Shown here piece after piece: positions 1 to 7,601 of a stretch of 64,000 nt of DNA (position 1 is the first letter of the stretch; each line of letters starts with the position of its first letter). The stretch is taken from NCBI GenBank assembly GCA_017347485.1, contig AP021857.1, positions 2,275,390 to 2,339,389 on the forward strand. The letters are read 5' to 3'. Under the pieces are notes generated by a model that was given only the letters and a program-made list of their open reading frames with translations, had not been told where the DNA came from and searched no databases. The DNA comes from Candidatus Desulfobacillus denitrificans. Lineage in GTDB: Bacteria; Pseudomonadota; Gammaproteobacteria; Burkholderiales; Rhodocyclaceae. The position numbers were made by a program, and so were the translations under genes.

Positions 1-845
1 AGCCGCACGGCGAGGCAGCGGCGCGGCTGCCAGGCCAGGGAGAGCCAGCCCGCCGCCAGCGCTGCCGGCAGGTCCACCAGCCAGGTCCACTGCGGCAGCC
101 CGGCCGCCTCCAGCACGCCGTGGACGGCATAGCAGGCCAGCAGCAGGTGCAGCAGCCACAGCGGCCGCACGACGCGGTACTGCGGAATCACCGCGCTGGA
201 GAAGAACGGCAGCATGCGGTGGCAGAGTGCCGTGAACACCGGCAGCAGGAAGAACCAGACGCCGCCCTTCAGCGCGAGCGTCGCCAGCCAGGCCGGCCCG
301 CCGGCGGCGAAGCCGAGAAAGGCCGCCAGCAGCAGCGCGCCGAAAGTCAGCCCCCCCACCACGGCGAGGATGTGGGTCTGCTCGTTGCTCGGCGTGCACA
401 TCACGCGCCAGAGCGCGGGCAGGCCGGCGCACCAGCCGGCGAGCACCACGGCGAAGGACGGCAGCAGCAGCGCGGGCAGCCACAGCGCCGCGTAAAAGCC
501 GAGCCAGCCGGCGGCCATCAGGACGAAGGCGGACAGATAGGATGCCGGCCCCACTGGCGGCGCCGCCTGCCAGCGCGGCCCGGCGGTCATGACGAAGCCG
601 AAGATGAAGAATGTGAACAAGCCGTAGCTCATCAGGACGGCGTGGAGCCATGGCGCAGGCAGCGGCCAGGACGGCGCGGCATACAGGCCGGCGTGGCGGC
701 CGCCGAGGTCGAAGGCCCACCACAGCATGGCGAGCAGGGCCTGCGTCGCCCCGGCCAGGAACATGCCCCTGTGCGGCGCATGGAATAGCGGCGGCAGCCG
801 GAGTGGCTTCACGGACGCCTTCCCCCATTCGCCCGGCACGGGCAT
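1..845 (-). CDS. nnrS: NnrS family heme-copper membrane protein (3' end outside window)
   Basis: The minus strand is open from an ATG at 845 to the window edge (281 codons, no stop), so the C-terminus is missing. The protein is very hydrophobic, with about eight membrane segments. It has the NnrS-type N-terminus (LPPLFHAPHRGMFLAGA) and the family's HRMLPFFSS stretch with its histidine. NnrS proteins are heme- and copper-containing inner-membrane proteins linked to nitric oxide resistance in denitrifiers. The gene diverges from a DNR-type regulator at 900, which fits NO-responsive control. No strong ribosome binding site is visible; a GTG at 839 is an alternative start. It carries an antisense copy of the dispersed motif at 343-367. 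Confidence 0.85.
   Translation of the reverse strand, partial: MPVPGEWGKASVKPLRLPPLFHAPHRGMFLAGATQALLAMLWWAFDLGGRHAGLYAAPSWPLPAPWLHAVLMSYGLFTFFIFGFVMTAGPRWQAAPPVGPASYLSAFVLMAAGWLGFYAALWLPALLLPSFAVVLAGWCAGLPALWRVMCTPSNEQTHILAVVGGLTFGALLLAAFLGFAAGGPAWLATLALKGGVWFFLLPVFTALCHRMLPFFSSAVIPQYRVVRPLWLLHLLLACYAVHGVLEAAGLPQWTWLVDLPAALAAGWLSLAWQPRRCLAVR
343..367 (+). repeat. Dispersed bipartite motif, copy inside nnrS
   Basis: The copy reads AAAGTCAG, ten variable bases, then ACGGCG, matching the 25-base layout AAAGTCAGTC-N8-ACGGCG except for C at position 9. It lies antisense within the nnrS reading frame and encodes part of a membrane segment. Confidence 0.6.
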
Positions 846-899
846 TCCATGGTATGTTTCACGCGCCGCACGCCCGCCAGGGCCGGCCGGGGCCTTGCA

Positions 900-1592
900 A
901 TGCAGAACGACAAACTAGACATCGCTCAAATTCTCCGCAGAATTCCCCTGTTCCAGGAGCTCAGCCAGGAACAGATCGAGCACCTCGCAACGCAGACGCG
1001 CGAGAAGCGCCTGCACAAGGGCGAGATGCTGTTCCAGAAGGGCGACCAGCCGCGCGGCTTCTACGCCATCGTCTACGGCCAGATGAAGCTCGCCTTCCCT
1101 TCGGCCAGCGGCAACGAGAAGGTGGTCGAGATCCTCGGACCGCAGCAGAGCTTCGGCGAGGCGGTGATGTTCATGGACCGCCCCTACCCCGTCTTCGCCG
1201 AGTCGCTCGCCGACACGCTGCTGCTGCACATCGCCCGCCAGGCCGTCTTCGAGATGCTCGAGACCGACGCCTCCTTCGCCCGCCGCATGCTGGCCGGCCT
1301 CGCCCTGCGCCTGCACGGCCTGATCCGCGACGTCGAGTCCTACTCGCTGCGCTCCAGCACGCAGCGCGTCATCGGTTTCCTCCTGCAGCGCAGCGGCAAC
1401 AGCGACGACGAGGCGCGCGAGGTCGAGATCGACCTGCCGACCAGCAAGCAGGTCATCGCCTCGCGGCTCAACCTGACGCCCGAGACGCTCTCGCGCATCT
1501 TCCACGACCTCGCCGCCGCCAAGCTGATCTCCGTGCACGGCAAGCACGTCACGGTGCATGGCGTGAAGAAACTGCGCGAATACGAGCCCTGA
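900..1592 (+). CDS. Crp/Fnr-family regulator, DNR type (NO-responsive)
   Basis: This 230-residue protein has an N-terminal cyclic-nucleotide-binding beta-barrel (about 10-125), a dimerisation helix, and a C-terminal winged helix (about 150-225). Its recognition helix reads PETLSRIF; the E-SR pattern is the one FNR uses to contact TTGAT half-sites. There are no cysteines, so it cannot carry the FNR iron-sulfur cluster. With nnrS next door, this points to the DNR/NnrR class, which responds to nitric oxide, in Pseudomonas through heme. I chose ATG 900 over the upstream ATG at 849 because the extra residues are arginine-rich and unlike the family. Likely targets in this window are the FNR-like boxes at 3646, 9043, 15778, 15811 and 15953. 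Confidence 0.8.
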   Translation: MQNDKLDIAQILRRIPLFQELSQEQIEHLATQTREKRLHKGEMLFQKGDQPRGFYAIVYGQMKLAFPSASGNEKVVEILGPQQSFGEAVMFMDRPYPVFAESLADTLLLHIARQAVFEMLETDASFARRMLAGLALRLHGLIRDVESYSLRSSTQRVIGFLLQRSGNSDDEAREVEIDLPTSKQVIASRLNLTPETLSRIFHDLAAAKLISVHGKHVTVHGVKKLREYEP

Positions 1593-2903
1593 TCAGGCCG
1601 CCGCCTCGGCGGCCAGCCGCTCCTCCAGCTCGCGGCTGAAGCGCGCGAAGTTGCGTGTCGCCACGACCAGGTTCCATTCCAGCCAGACGCAGGAGGCGAT
1701 CAGGGCGAGGCCGCCGGGATACACCAGCAGCGGCAGCGGCACCGCGGCGAGCAGCAGCGCCAGCGCCGCCATGTGCAGGCGGAACTGCATCAACATGCGC
1801 GACTCGGGAATCATCTGCCGGATGTTCGGCACCACCAGACCCGGCTTGCCGATCTTCTGCAGGTGCAGCCAGTTGAGGAAGGGCATGATCTTGTAGAGCA
1901 TGCCGCTGATCACCGGCATGAACACGCCGACCATCAGCAGCACGCCGAGCAGGAAGGGCGTGCCGGCATAGTCTTCCTCCCCCGGACTGAGCTGCTGCAG
2001 GATGACCCCGCAGGCGGCGACGATCAGGCAGGCCATTGCCACGCGCCAGAACAGCAGCGTCGGCTCGGTCACCTTGCGGCGACGCTGGCCCTGCAGGCGC
2101 AGCGTCACCGCCGCGAAGGTCACCGGCAGCAGCGCGGCGGCGCAGGCCAGCGCGGCCTGCAGCCCCTGCGGCCGCTGCAGCGGCAGCCAGGTGATCGACC
2201 AGCCCGCCAGCAGGAAAAACAGCGCCACCGAATAGGCGCGCGTCAGCCAGAGGGGATACGGCGGCGTCAATTGGAACATCGGCACCACCAGGTAGGCGAC
2301 GCCGGCCACCAGCAGCAGGCTCCAGCCGCCCAGGCCCCAGGCGGCATGCACGTGGGTGATTTCGGTGAGCGGCAGCGCCAGCTGCCAGCCGAAAGCCGAG
2401 GCCAGGGTGGCGCCCAGGCTGATGGTGACGATCAGCCCGAACACCGCGATGCGCAGGGCGATGATGGTCGGGCCCCGCGCCGGCGTGCGGAACAGCGCCA
2501 CCAGCACGATCAGCGCGAAGGCTCCCAGCGACACGGTCATGAAGGGCACGGCGACCTTGAACAGCAGGGCCTGCTCGCCGAGGAAGCCGCCCACCAGCAT
2601 CAGGGTGCCGAAGGTCAGGCCGGCATGGGTGAGGTGGGTGACGCGCTTCGGCTGCCAGATGTTGGCGCCGGCCGCCACCGGCAGCATTTGCAGCAGCGCG
2701 CCGCACATCGCCTGCAGCATGAAGCCGACCGCCAGCAGGTGGGTCAGCGCCAGCGCCACCGAGGTCCAGCGCGAGGCGAGCGCCGCCGGCCCCTGCCAGA
2801 GCAGCAGCAGGCCGGCCGCCATGCCGAACAGGGGCGCGGTGAGGAAGAAGCGAAACGGCACCGAGATGGGCGGTGCCTGTTCGAAGGACAGGCCCGGCTG
2901 CAT
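1593..2903 (-). CDS. Polytopic membrane protein of the NO/redox island, resembling heme-copper oxidase subunit I
   Basis: The protein has 436 residues and about twelve predicted membrane segments. Conserved-looking histidines sit in membrane segments (LALTHLLAVGF and ITHVHAAWGLGG), reminiscent of heme or copper ligands in heme-copper oxidase subunit I, but the normal CcoN or NorB signature motifs are absent. ATG 2903 is preceded almost directly by the stop of the DUF2249 gene (TGA-G-ATG), so the two are translationally coupled. Genes of this kind often sit with NnrS, DUF2249 and hemerythrin genes in denitrifiers. The biochemical role is unknown; a heme protein linked to NO is an inference from context. 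Confidence 0.6.
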   Translation of the reverse strand: MQPGLSFEQAPPISVPFRFFLTAPLFGMAAGLLLLWQGPAALASRWTSVALALTHLLAVGFMLQAMCGALLQMLPVAAGANIWQPKRVTHLTHAGLTFGTLMLVGGFLGEQALLFKVAVPFMTVSLGAFALIVLVALFRTPARGPTIIALRIAVFGLIVTISLGATLASAFGWQLALPLTEITHVHAAWGLGGWSLLLVAGVAYLVVPMFQLTPPYPLWLTRAYSVALFFLLAGWSITWLPLQRPQGLQAALACAAALLPVTFAAVTLRLQGQRRRKVTEPTLLFWRVAMACLIVAACGVILQQLSPGEEDYAGTPFLLGVLLMVGVFMPVISGMLYKIMPFLNWLHLQKIGKPGLVVPNIRQMIPESRMLMQFRLHMAALALLLAAVPLPLLVYPGGLALIASCVWLEWNLVVATRNFARFSRELEERLAAEAAA

Positions 2904-2904
2904 C

Positions 2905-3132
2905 TCAATCCTGCCTTTTCCTGATCCTGATTTCGACCGTGCCGTCCGGCCGGGTCTGCGCACGGTGCGTGTAGCCGTTCCGCGCCAGGATGGCATACAG
3001 GGGTTGCGGCTCGACGTAGAGCAGCAGCAGCAGCTCTTCGCCGTCCGGCAGGGTATCCAGCGCGGTCAGGGTCAGCTCCATCGGCTCCGGCGGCATCAGC
3101 CCCCTGCCGTCGACGATCCGTTCCTCAGCCAT
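2905..3132 (-). CDS. DUF2249 domain protein
   Basis: A 75-residue soluble protein that is essentially one DUF2249 domain: an N-terminal D-x-R-G-L motif (VDGRGLMPPEPM), an acidic helix (LTALDTLPDGEELLLL) and an LYAILARNGY helix. Family members are small and TusA-like in fold and are common beside hemerythrin and nitrite or NO genes; their function is not established. It lies 11 bp downstream of the hemerythrin gene and is coupled to the membrane protein that follows, so the three probably form one operon starting near 3584. Confidence 0.75.
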   Translation of the reverse strand: MAEERIVDGRGLMPPEPMELTLTALDTLPDGEELLLLLYVEPQPLYAILARNGYTHRAQTRPDGTVEIRIRKRQD

Positions 3133-3143
3133 GGCCGCGCCGT

Positions 3144-3584
3144 TCAGGCACCCAGCCCCGCCGCGATGCGCGAGGCCAGCTCGCCGTCCTGCCCCATGGC
3201 CTGGTCGATCATCGGATACAGGATGTTCTCTTCCTTCATGTTGTGCTGCTGCATCATGAGCAGCAGGGTTTCCGCCGCGCCGCCGAAGCCGTCGGCGTCC
3301 TTCTGCGCCAGGGCCGCGTCCATCTGCTGCAGCAGGTCGCGCATCTGCACATGCTCGCCGCGCATGACTTGCGTCGGCCCGCCGGCCATGCCGGTGCGGC
3401 TCTCGAAGGCGGGGAAAACGACATCCTCCTCCACGCCGAAATGCGCCAGCAGCTCATCGCGGAATTTGCCGTAGGCGGCCCCGCAGGCGGCCCAGTCGCC
3501 CTTGCGGGCGGCGTCCTCGGCGTCGGCGAAGTCTTCGTCGCACAGCTTGTGATGGTTGTGAAGCGCGCTGGTGATGCCGCTCAT
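3144..3584 (-). CDS. Hemerythrin-like (HHE) protein
   Basis: The 146-residue all-helical protein carries the hemerythrin cation-binding pattern: H-x-HH near residue 9, HFGVEED in helix 2, HVQMRDLL in helix 3, and HNMKEENILYP in helix 4. Such di-iron proteins bind oxygen or nitric oxide; relatives of the YtfE/RIC type repair iron centres damaged by NO. ATG 3584 has a good ribosome binding site (AGGAGAAGAAGGC). The frame stays open upstream, but that stretch crosses the repeat at 3712 and is not protein-like. An FNR/DNR-like box lies about 60 bp upstream. It is the first gene of a likely three-gene operon. Confidence 0.85.
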   Translation of the reverse strand: MSGITSALHNHHKLCDEDFADAEDAARKGDWAACGAAYGKFRDELLAHFGVEEDVVFPAFESRTGMAGGPTQVMRGEHVQMRDLLQQMDAALAQKDADGFGGAAETLLLMMQQHNMKEENILYPMIDQAMGQDGELASRIAAGLGA

Positions 3585-3645
3585 GCCTTCTTCTCCTGAC
3601 TTTGGAATCAGCCGTGATTCTCCCCGTTCGGCAGGAAAACCGGCC

Positions 3646-3659
3646 TTGACGACTGTCAA
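3646..3659 (-). promoter_or_regulatory. FNR/DNR-type box upstream of the hemerythrin operon
   Basis: The palindrome TTGAC-GACT-GTCAA differs from the consensus TTGAT-N4-ATCAA only by a symmetrical T-to-C change in each half-site. It is centred about 68 bp upstream of the hemerythrin ATG. A convincing -10 at the usual distance is not obvious. DNR-type regulators accept this kind of site, and such a regulator is encoded at 900. Confidence 0.5.
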
Positions 3660-3711
3660 GAATGGATACCGACATAAGCCCCGCTGATCAAAGGGCGATG
3701 CGGAAGGACCG

Positions 3712-3746
3712 CGAAAAGTCAGTCCCCGCGGCACGGCGGGATCAGT
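3712..3746 (+). repeat. 35-bp direct repeat, left copy (dispersed motif, intergenic)
   Basis: This 35-bp sequence is identical to 4355-4389. It contains the dispersed motif (AAAGTCAGTC-N8-ACGGCG at 3715-3739). The inner part forms a hairpin, CCCGC-GGCACG-GCGGG. The two copies are in direct orientation and bracket the hicAB genes. Confidence 0.8.
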
Positions 3747-3780
3747 GCCCCATGCAGGACATGAGGGGAAAGCGCTCCGT

Positions 3781-3882
3781 ATGCAGGACTGGATCGAGGC
3801 GCAGGTCGATGTCCGGTTCGGGCCGAACTCGTTCGTGTTCGCAAATCATGTTGCCATCCCGGCGGGGATCAGGCGAACATAA
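3781..3882 (+). other. Short open frame of 33 codons, possibly a gene remnant
   Basis: An ATG at 3781 opens 33 codons ending at a TAA at 3880-3882, with GC-rich third positions like real genes here (starts MQDWIEAQVDVRFGPNSF). It overlaps the end of hicB on the other strand and has no clear ribosome binding site. I do not recognise it. It could be a fragment left by the rearrangement that placed hicAB between the repeats, or chance. The rest of 3585-3868 holds only the FNR-like box and the left 35-bp repeat. Confidence 0.2.
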
Positions 3883-4081
3883 GTCTGCCGCGCGGTTCCG
3901 GAATCGGGCGCCCCAGTTCACGCGCCGTATCGATCCATTGGGCGATCACGGTCTCGGCGTTTGCAACCGCCTCCGAATAGGTCAGCCCATCCGCCATGCA
4001 GCCGGGCAGTTCCGGTATCTCGGCGATGAAGGCATCGTCCTTTTCGCTCCAGTAAATGATCATTTCATATCGGCTATTCAT
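3869..4081 (-). CDS. hicB: HicB-family antitoxin
   Basis: This 70-residue protein has the HicB fold: an N-terminal strand-rich half (YEMIIYWSEKDDAFIAEIPELPGC) and the family's GLTYSEAVANAETVIAQWI helix. This partial RNase H-like domain normally binds HicA. ATG 4081 overlaps the end of hicA by 8 bases, the usual toxin-first coupling in hicAB operons. It lacks an extra DNA-binding domain, so autoregulation may need another factor or a short C-terminal segment. An alternative upstream start at 4114 would overlap hicA further. Confidence 0.8.
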   Translation of the reverse strand: MNSRYEMIIYWSEKDDAFIAEIPELPGCMADGLTYSEAVANAETVIAQWIDTARELGRPIPEPRGRLMFA

Positions 4082-4310
4082 CTTCCACTCCCATTCCATA
4101 GCGGAGGATAACATTGCGCACCTGTCTCACCTGGTAGGGCTTGGCCATGCCGCCCCTCGGCTGGAGATTGAGAATTTCCTCCACGCCTTCGCGGGAAAAG
4201 ATGAAATGATCGCCGCGAGTGCGCTCGTCAAAACCCAGCCGCAGCAGCAACTGCCGCATATCGCCAAACGCAACATTCGCATCGGCCCTGCCCCCCATCC
4301 TGCCCCTCAT
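4074..4310 (-). CDS. hicA: HicA-family toxin, N-terminus apparently altered
   Basis: The core matches HicA: LLLRLGFDERTRGDHFIF with the catalytic-type histidine at about residue 35, then NLQPRGGMAKPYQVRQVRNVI. HicA toxins are small double-stranded-RNA-binding-fold ribonucleases that cut mRNA. Longer homologues carry some 12-15 extra residues before the SDAN-like segment (RADAN here). In this copy that stretch is replaced by low-complexity sequence (MRGRMGG) from a run of GCAGGATG-like repeats. The start is therefore uncertain (4310 or 4298) and the gene may be 5'-truncated. The 35-bp repeat begins 45 bp upstream. Confidence 0.7.
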   Translation of the reverse strand: MRGRMGGRADANVAFGDMRQLLLRLGFDERTRGDHFIFSREGVEEILNLQPRGGMAKPYQVRQVRNVILRYGMGVEDE

Positions 4311-4354
4311 CCTGCTCTCACCCTGCTTACGGGGAAAGGGGGAAATGCGATTAT

Positions 4355-4389
4355 CGAAAAGTCAGTCCCCGCGGCACGGCGGGATCAGT
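4355..4389 (+). repeat. 35-bp direct repeat, right copy, overlapping the phaC stop codon
   Basis: Identical over 35 bp to 3712-3746, with the dispersed motif at 4358-4382 and the same CCCGC/GCGGG hairpin. The phaC stop codon (complement of TCA at 4385-4387) lies inside it, so the element borders the end of the gene exactly. Confidence 0.8.
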
Positions 4390-6130
4390 TTTCCAGCACG
4401 TAGGTGCCGGGCGCGTCGGCCAGTTTCGGGTAACGCTTGGTGGCCGCGGGCATGGCATCGACCAGCGGCCCGGCCTGCGGCTTGAGCCAGGCCATCCAGT
4501 CCTCCCACCAGGTGCCGGCATGTTCCCCGGCACGCGCCTGCCATTGCTGGAAGCGGTCGCGTCGGTGCGCCACGCCGGCGCGATAGCTGCGCTTGGGCGG
4601 CTCGACCTTCGGATTGACGATGCCGAGGATGTGGCCGGAGGAGGACAGCACGAAGCGCTTCGCCGCCGGCACGTGGTTGCAGACGCGGAAGCATTGCTGC
4701 CAGGGCGCGATGTGGTCATCCTCGGCGGAAACGGCGTAGAGCGGCTGGCGGATGCGGCCGAGGTCGATCGGCTGGCCGCCGAGCGTGAGCGCATCGCCGC
4801 GGACGAGGTTGTTGTTGAGATACAGCTCGCGCAGGTACCAGGCGTGCATGGCGAAGGGCATGCGCGTGGTGTCCATGTTCCAGTAGAGCACGTCGAAGGG
4901 CGGCGGCGCCTCGCCGTACAGATAGCCGTGCACGACGTACTGCCAGATCAGGCTGTTCGAGCGCAGCAGGCGGAAGGCGGCGGCCATCTCCTTGCCGTCG
5001 AGGTAGCCCTTGCCCTGCATGGCCTGGGTCAGCCAGCGCACGGCGCCCTCGTCGATGAAGACCTCGATGTCGCCGGGGCGGCTGAAGTCGACCAGCGTGG
5101 TGAGCAGCGTCCAGTGCGCCGCCGGCACTTTGTCGGCGTCCTGGTACTTGCGGTTGGCCCAGGCCATCCAGGTCGACAGCGCCGTGCCGCCGATGCAGTA
5201 GCCGACGGCATGCACCCGCTCCGCGCCGGCGAAGCCGCGCGCCGCCTCGATGGCGGCGTCAACGCCCTCGACGATGTAGTCCTCGAAGGTCACGTCGCGC
5301 ATCTCCGGGGTCGGGTTCTTCCAGCTGGTGATGAACACCGAGAAGCCCTGGTCGAGCAGGTACTTCACCAGGCTTTTCTTCGGGTTGAGGTCGAGGATGT
5401 AGAACTTGTTGATCCACGGCGTGACGATGACGATCGGCATGGCATGCACCTTTTCCGTCGTCGGCGCGTAGTGGATCAGCTCCAGCAGGCGGTTGCGGAA
5501 CACCACCGCGCCCGGCGTCGTCGCCAGGTTCTTGCCGACGGCGAAGTCCTCCGGCCGCGTCATGCGCACGTTGCCGGCCTGCAGATCCTCGAGGAACAGG
5601 CGCATGCCGCGCACCAGACTCTCGCCGTGGCTCTCCGCCGCCTTGGCCATCGCCACCGGATTGGTCAGCAGGAAATTCGTCGGCGCCATGGCATTCAGCC
5701 ATTTCCGCCACCAGAAGGCGGCGCGCCGGCGCTCCTTTTCGGAAAGCCCGGGCGTCTGGTAGAGCGCGTCCTGCACGTTGTGGGTAAGCAGCAGGTACCA
5801 CTCCTTGACGATGTCCCAGGTGGCGGAGTCCTTCCATACCGGATCGGCGAAGCGCTTGTCGTCCTCGTGCGGCTGGACGGGGTCTTCGCTGGGCAGGCCG
5901 AGGGCGCGGTTCCAGGCATGCCAGTTGAAGGCCATCAGGTCGCCGGAGAGTTTCGCGCCCAGTTCGGCCAGCTCCAGCGGATGCATCAGCCAGGCCATGT
6001 GGGCGTGATTGAGCGGCGCGGCGATGCCGAGCGGATCGACACCGGACTCGGCGATATCGTGCAGCGCCCGCAGGGTGGCGGCGGGATTCTTCACGACCGG
6101 TGCGCTGTGGTTTTCCTTGGGCCTGGGCAT
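4385..6130 (-). CDS. phaC: Class I poly(3-hydroxyalkanoate) synthase
   Basis: The 581-residue protein polymerises (R)-3-hydroxyacyl-CoA into storage polyester at the granule surface. It has the N-terminal PhaC domain followed by an alpha/beta-hydrolase core. The lipase-like box is G-Y-C-I-G-G with catalytic Cys312; the acid is in AEDDHIAPW (Asp472) and the histidine in SSGHILGIVNP (His500). Length and motif order fit class I enzymes such as that of Cupriavidus. It stands alone; phaA and phaB are not adjacent. The IS110 element lies upstream and may have displaced its regulatory region. A GGGAGG at 6148-6153 is 17 bases from the ATG, farther than usual. Confidence 0.95.
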   Translation of the reverse strand: MPRPKENHSAPVVKNPAATLRALHDIAESGVDPLGIAAPLNHAHMAWLMHPLELAELGAKLSGDLMAFNWHAWNRALGLPSEDPVQPHEDDKRFADPVWKDSATWDIVKEWYLLLTHNVQDALYQTPGLSEKERRRAAFWWRKWLNAMAPTNFLLTNPVAMAKAAESHGESLVRGMRLFLEDLQAGNVRMTRPEDFAVGKNLATTPGAVVFRNRLLELIHYAPTTEKVHAMPIVIVTPWINKFYILDLNPKKSLVKYLLDQGFSVFITSWKNPTPEMRDVTFEDYIVEGVDAAIEAARGFAGAERVHAVGYCIGGTALSTWMAWANRKYQDADKVPAAHWTLLTTLVDFSRPGDIEVFIDEGAVRWLTQAMQGKGYLDGKEMAAAFRLLRSNSLIWQYVVHGYLYGEAPPPFDVLYWNMDTTRMPFAMHAWYLRELYLNNNLVRGDALTLGGQPIDLGRIRQPLYAVSAEDDHIAPWQQCFRVCNHVPAAKRFVLSSSGHILGIVNPKVEPPKRSYRAGVAHRRDRFQQWQARAGEHAGTWWEDWMAWLKPQAGPLVDAMPAATKRYPKLADAPGTYVLEN

Positions 6131-6423
6131 GGCGGTTTATATGGACGCCTCCCGTTTGCCAAGATCGGTTTTGGTGTGTTGGGCGAGAATAGGCTGCAGT
6201 TTTATATCCGGCCTGTTGTGCAGGCTGGATTGCCTGCTGGCCCTGATGGATTCCGCTGACCCGCGCCTCATTTCCTCAAAGGACTCGAAGTCCAAGCCGC
6301 CAATTCAGGCTTGGCGGGTCACGGTCTGACCTGTTTGCCATCACACTGTTATCGATCTTGCGCAACCTTTACGGCGTACCGTTCCTTTCTCTCAAAGTGG
6401 TTGAGATGCGCTGTGCGCCGACC
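6131..6423. other. Intergenic region between phaC and the IS110 transposase
   Basis: About 290 bp without a supported gene. It holds a hairpin (CCAAGCC at 6292-6298 with GGCTTGG at 6308-6314) and a 13-base sequence at 6141-6153 repeated inverted at 7580-7592. The right-hand part is probably the downstream non-coding end of the insertion sequence; the left part should carry the phaC leader. Confidence 0.5.
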
Positions 6424-7449
6424 CTATGCGGGCTGACTCACAAACCCTCTTTGGTACGGCCGTTCATGGGCGAGCATCGCCCAGATCGTCCGTGCCATCT
6501 TGTTGGCCAGCGCCACGACCGCCACATTGAGCGGCCGGCGCCGGCGCAATTCGGTCATCCACGGCCCGGGGTCTTTGGCATGGGTCAGCACCGAGCGTGC
6601 ACCGTGGATCAGCAGCGTTCGCAAGTAGGTGTCTCCCCGTTTGCTGATGCCCAGCAGCTTGACCCGACCACCTGTGCCCGTCTGGCGCGGTACCAAGCCG
6701 GCAAAGGCGGCAAACTCACGCCCAGACTTGAAGGCCCTGGCTTCCCCCATGATCGCCACCGCCGCCGTGGCGGTGAGCGGCCCCACACCGGGAATCTGCG
6801 CGATACGCCGGCAGGACTCGTCTTCCTTGAGCCAGAGCTTGAGACGCTGCTCGATAGCGGCAATCTCCTCGTCAAGCTTATCGATGCGCGCCCACTGCTC
6901 GCGCAGGGTGTCAATGACTATCGCCGGCAGTCGGTCTTCCAGCCTGGCCAGGGCCGCAGCGATGCCCCTCCTGAGCGCAGCCTTGCCTTGCGGCATGACT
7001 TCACCGTACTCGGTGAGCAGCCCGCGCAGAGCGTTGATCTGGGCAGTCCTGAACTTGACCAGCCCACTTCGCATGCGGTGCAGCGCCAGAATGGCCTGCT
7101 GTTCCTCGGTTTTGACCGCCACCCGCTTGACGTGCGGTTGCTGCGTCGCCGTCCAGATCGCCCGCGCATCCTGTCGGTCGTTCTTGTTGCCGGTCACGAA
7201 CGGCTTGACCGCCTTGCTCGGCAACAGGCTGACTTCGTGACCCATCGCCACCAGCTTCCTCGCCCAGTGCTGGGATCCGCCGCACGCCTCCATCCCAACC
7301 CGGCACGGAGTCCGATTGGCGAAGTGCTCCAGAAACTTCTCGCGCTTGAACTGCAGGCTCACGATTTCCCCAGTCTCCTGATCAACCCAGTGCAGTTGAA
7401 ATACCCGCTTCGCAATATCAACGCCGACCACCTCTTTGCTAACATTCAT
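6424..7449 (-). CDS. IS110-family transposase
   Basis: The 341-residue protein has the two domains of the family: an N-terminal DEDD RuvC-like domain (VVGVDIAKRVF with Asp11, then KNDRQDARAIW) and a C-terminal Transposase_20 domain (AQIPGVGPLTATAAVAIMG, then FAAFAGLVPRQTGTGG with the serine-recombinase-like region after it). These enzymes use a guide RNA made from the element's own non-coding end to choose donor and target. The frame is intact, so the element may be active. It lies between phaC and the metallo-beta-lactamase gene. Confidence 0.92.
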   Translation of the reverse strand: MNVSKEVVGVDIAKRVFQLHWVDQETGEIVSLQFKREKFLEHFANRTPCRVGMEACGGSQHWARKLVAMGHEVSLLPSKAVKPFVTGNKNDRQDARAIWTATQQPHVKRVAVKTEEQQAILALHRMRSGLVKFRTAQINALRGLLTEYGEVMPQGKAALRRGIAAALARLEDRLPAIVIDTLREQWARIDKLDEEIAAIEQRLKLWLKEDESCRRIAQIPGVGPLTATAAVAIMGEARAFKSGREFAAFAGLVPRQTGTGGRVKLLGISKRGDTYLRTLLIHGARSVLTHAKDPGPWMTELRRRRPLNVAVVALANKMARTIWAMLAHERPYQRGFVSQPA

Positions 7450-7592
7450 TTCGGACCCTCCGGTTTGCCTGTGAAGATCTTCGTATCTTCCACCTTGGGC
7501 ACTTAGATGCCGTAGGCCCGTGAGGGTCCGCCTCCTGCTCCTGCTTCCTTATCCGGCAGTTCCCTTCACTCGTGGGGTGGGAGGCGTCCATT
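7450..7592 (-). ncRNA. Candidate bridge RNA region of the IS110 element
   Basis: Upstream of the transposase the sequence CGGACCCTC (7452-7460) pairs perfectly with GAGGGTCCG (7522-7530), enclosing some 60 bases with an inner palindrome GAAGATCTTC. Several IS110-group elements are known to express a bridge RNA from the 5' non-coding end. Assignment here rests on position and pairing only; internal guide loops were not matched to flanking DNA. Confidence 0.35.
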
Positions 7593-7601
7593 CCATTTCC
7601 C

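Larger units (their letters stand above)
6300..7592 (-). mobile_element. IS110-family insertion sequence (ends approximate)
   Basis: One transposase gene with about 120 bp of non-coding DNA downstream and about 145 bp upstream. IS110 elements lack normal terminal inverted repeats and give no consistent target duplication, so the ends cannot be fixed from one copy. The upstream non-coding segment is strongly structured, as expected for IS110 elements that carry a guide (bridge) RNA. A 13-base inverted repeat (6141-6153 with 7580-7592) could mark wider limits or be chance. Confidence 0.6.

Noticed and set aside
3585..3734. N-terminal extension of the hemerythrin protein up to 3734
   Set aside because: The extra 50 residues start inside the 35-bp repeat and look non-coding; ATG 3584 has a good ribosome binding site.
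6292..6314. Hairpin near the IS110 end as an intrinsic terminator
   Set aside because: A 7-bp stem with a 9-base loop but no T-run on either strand; more likely part of the element end or chance.
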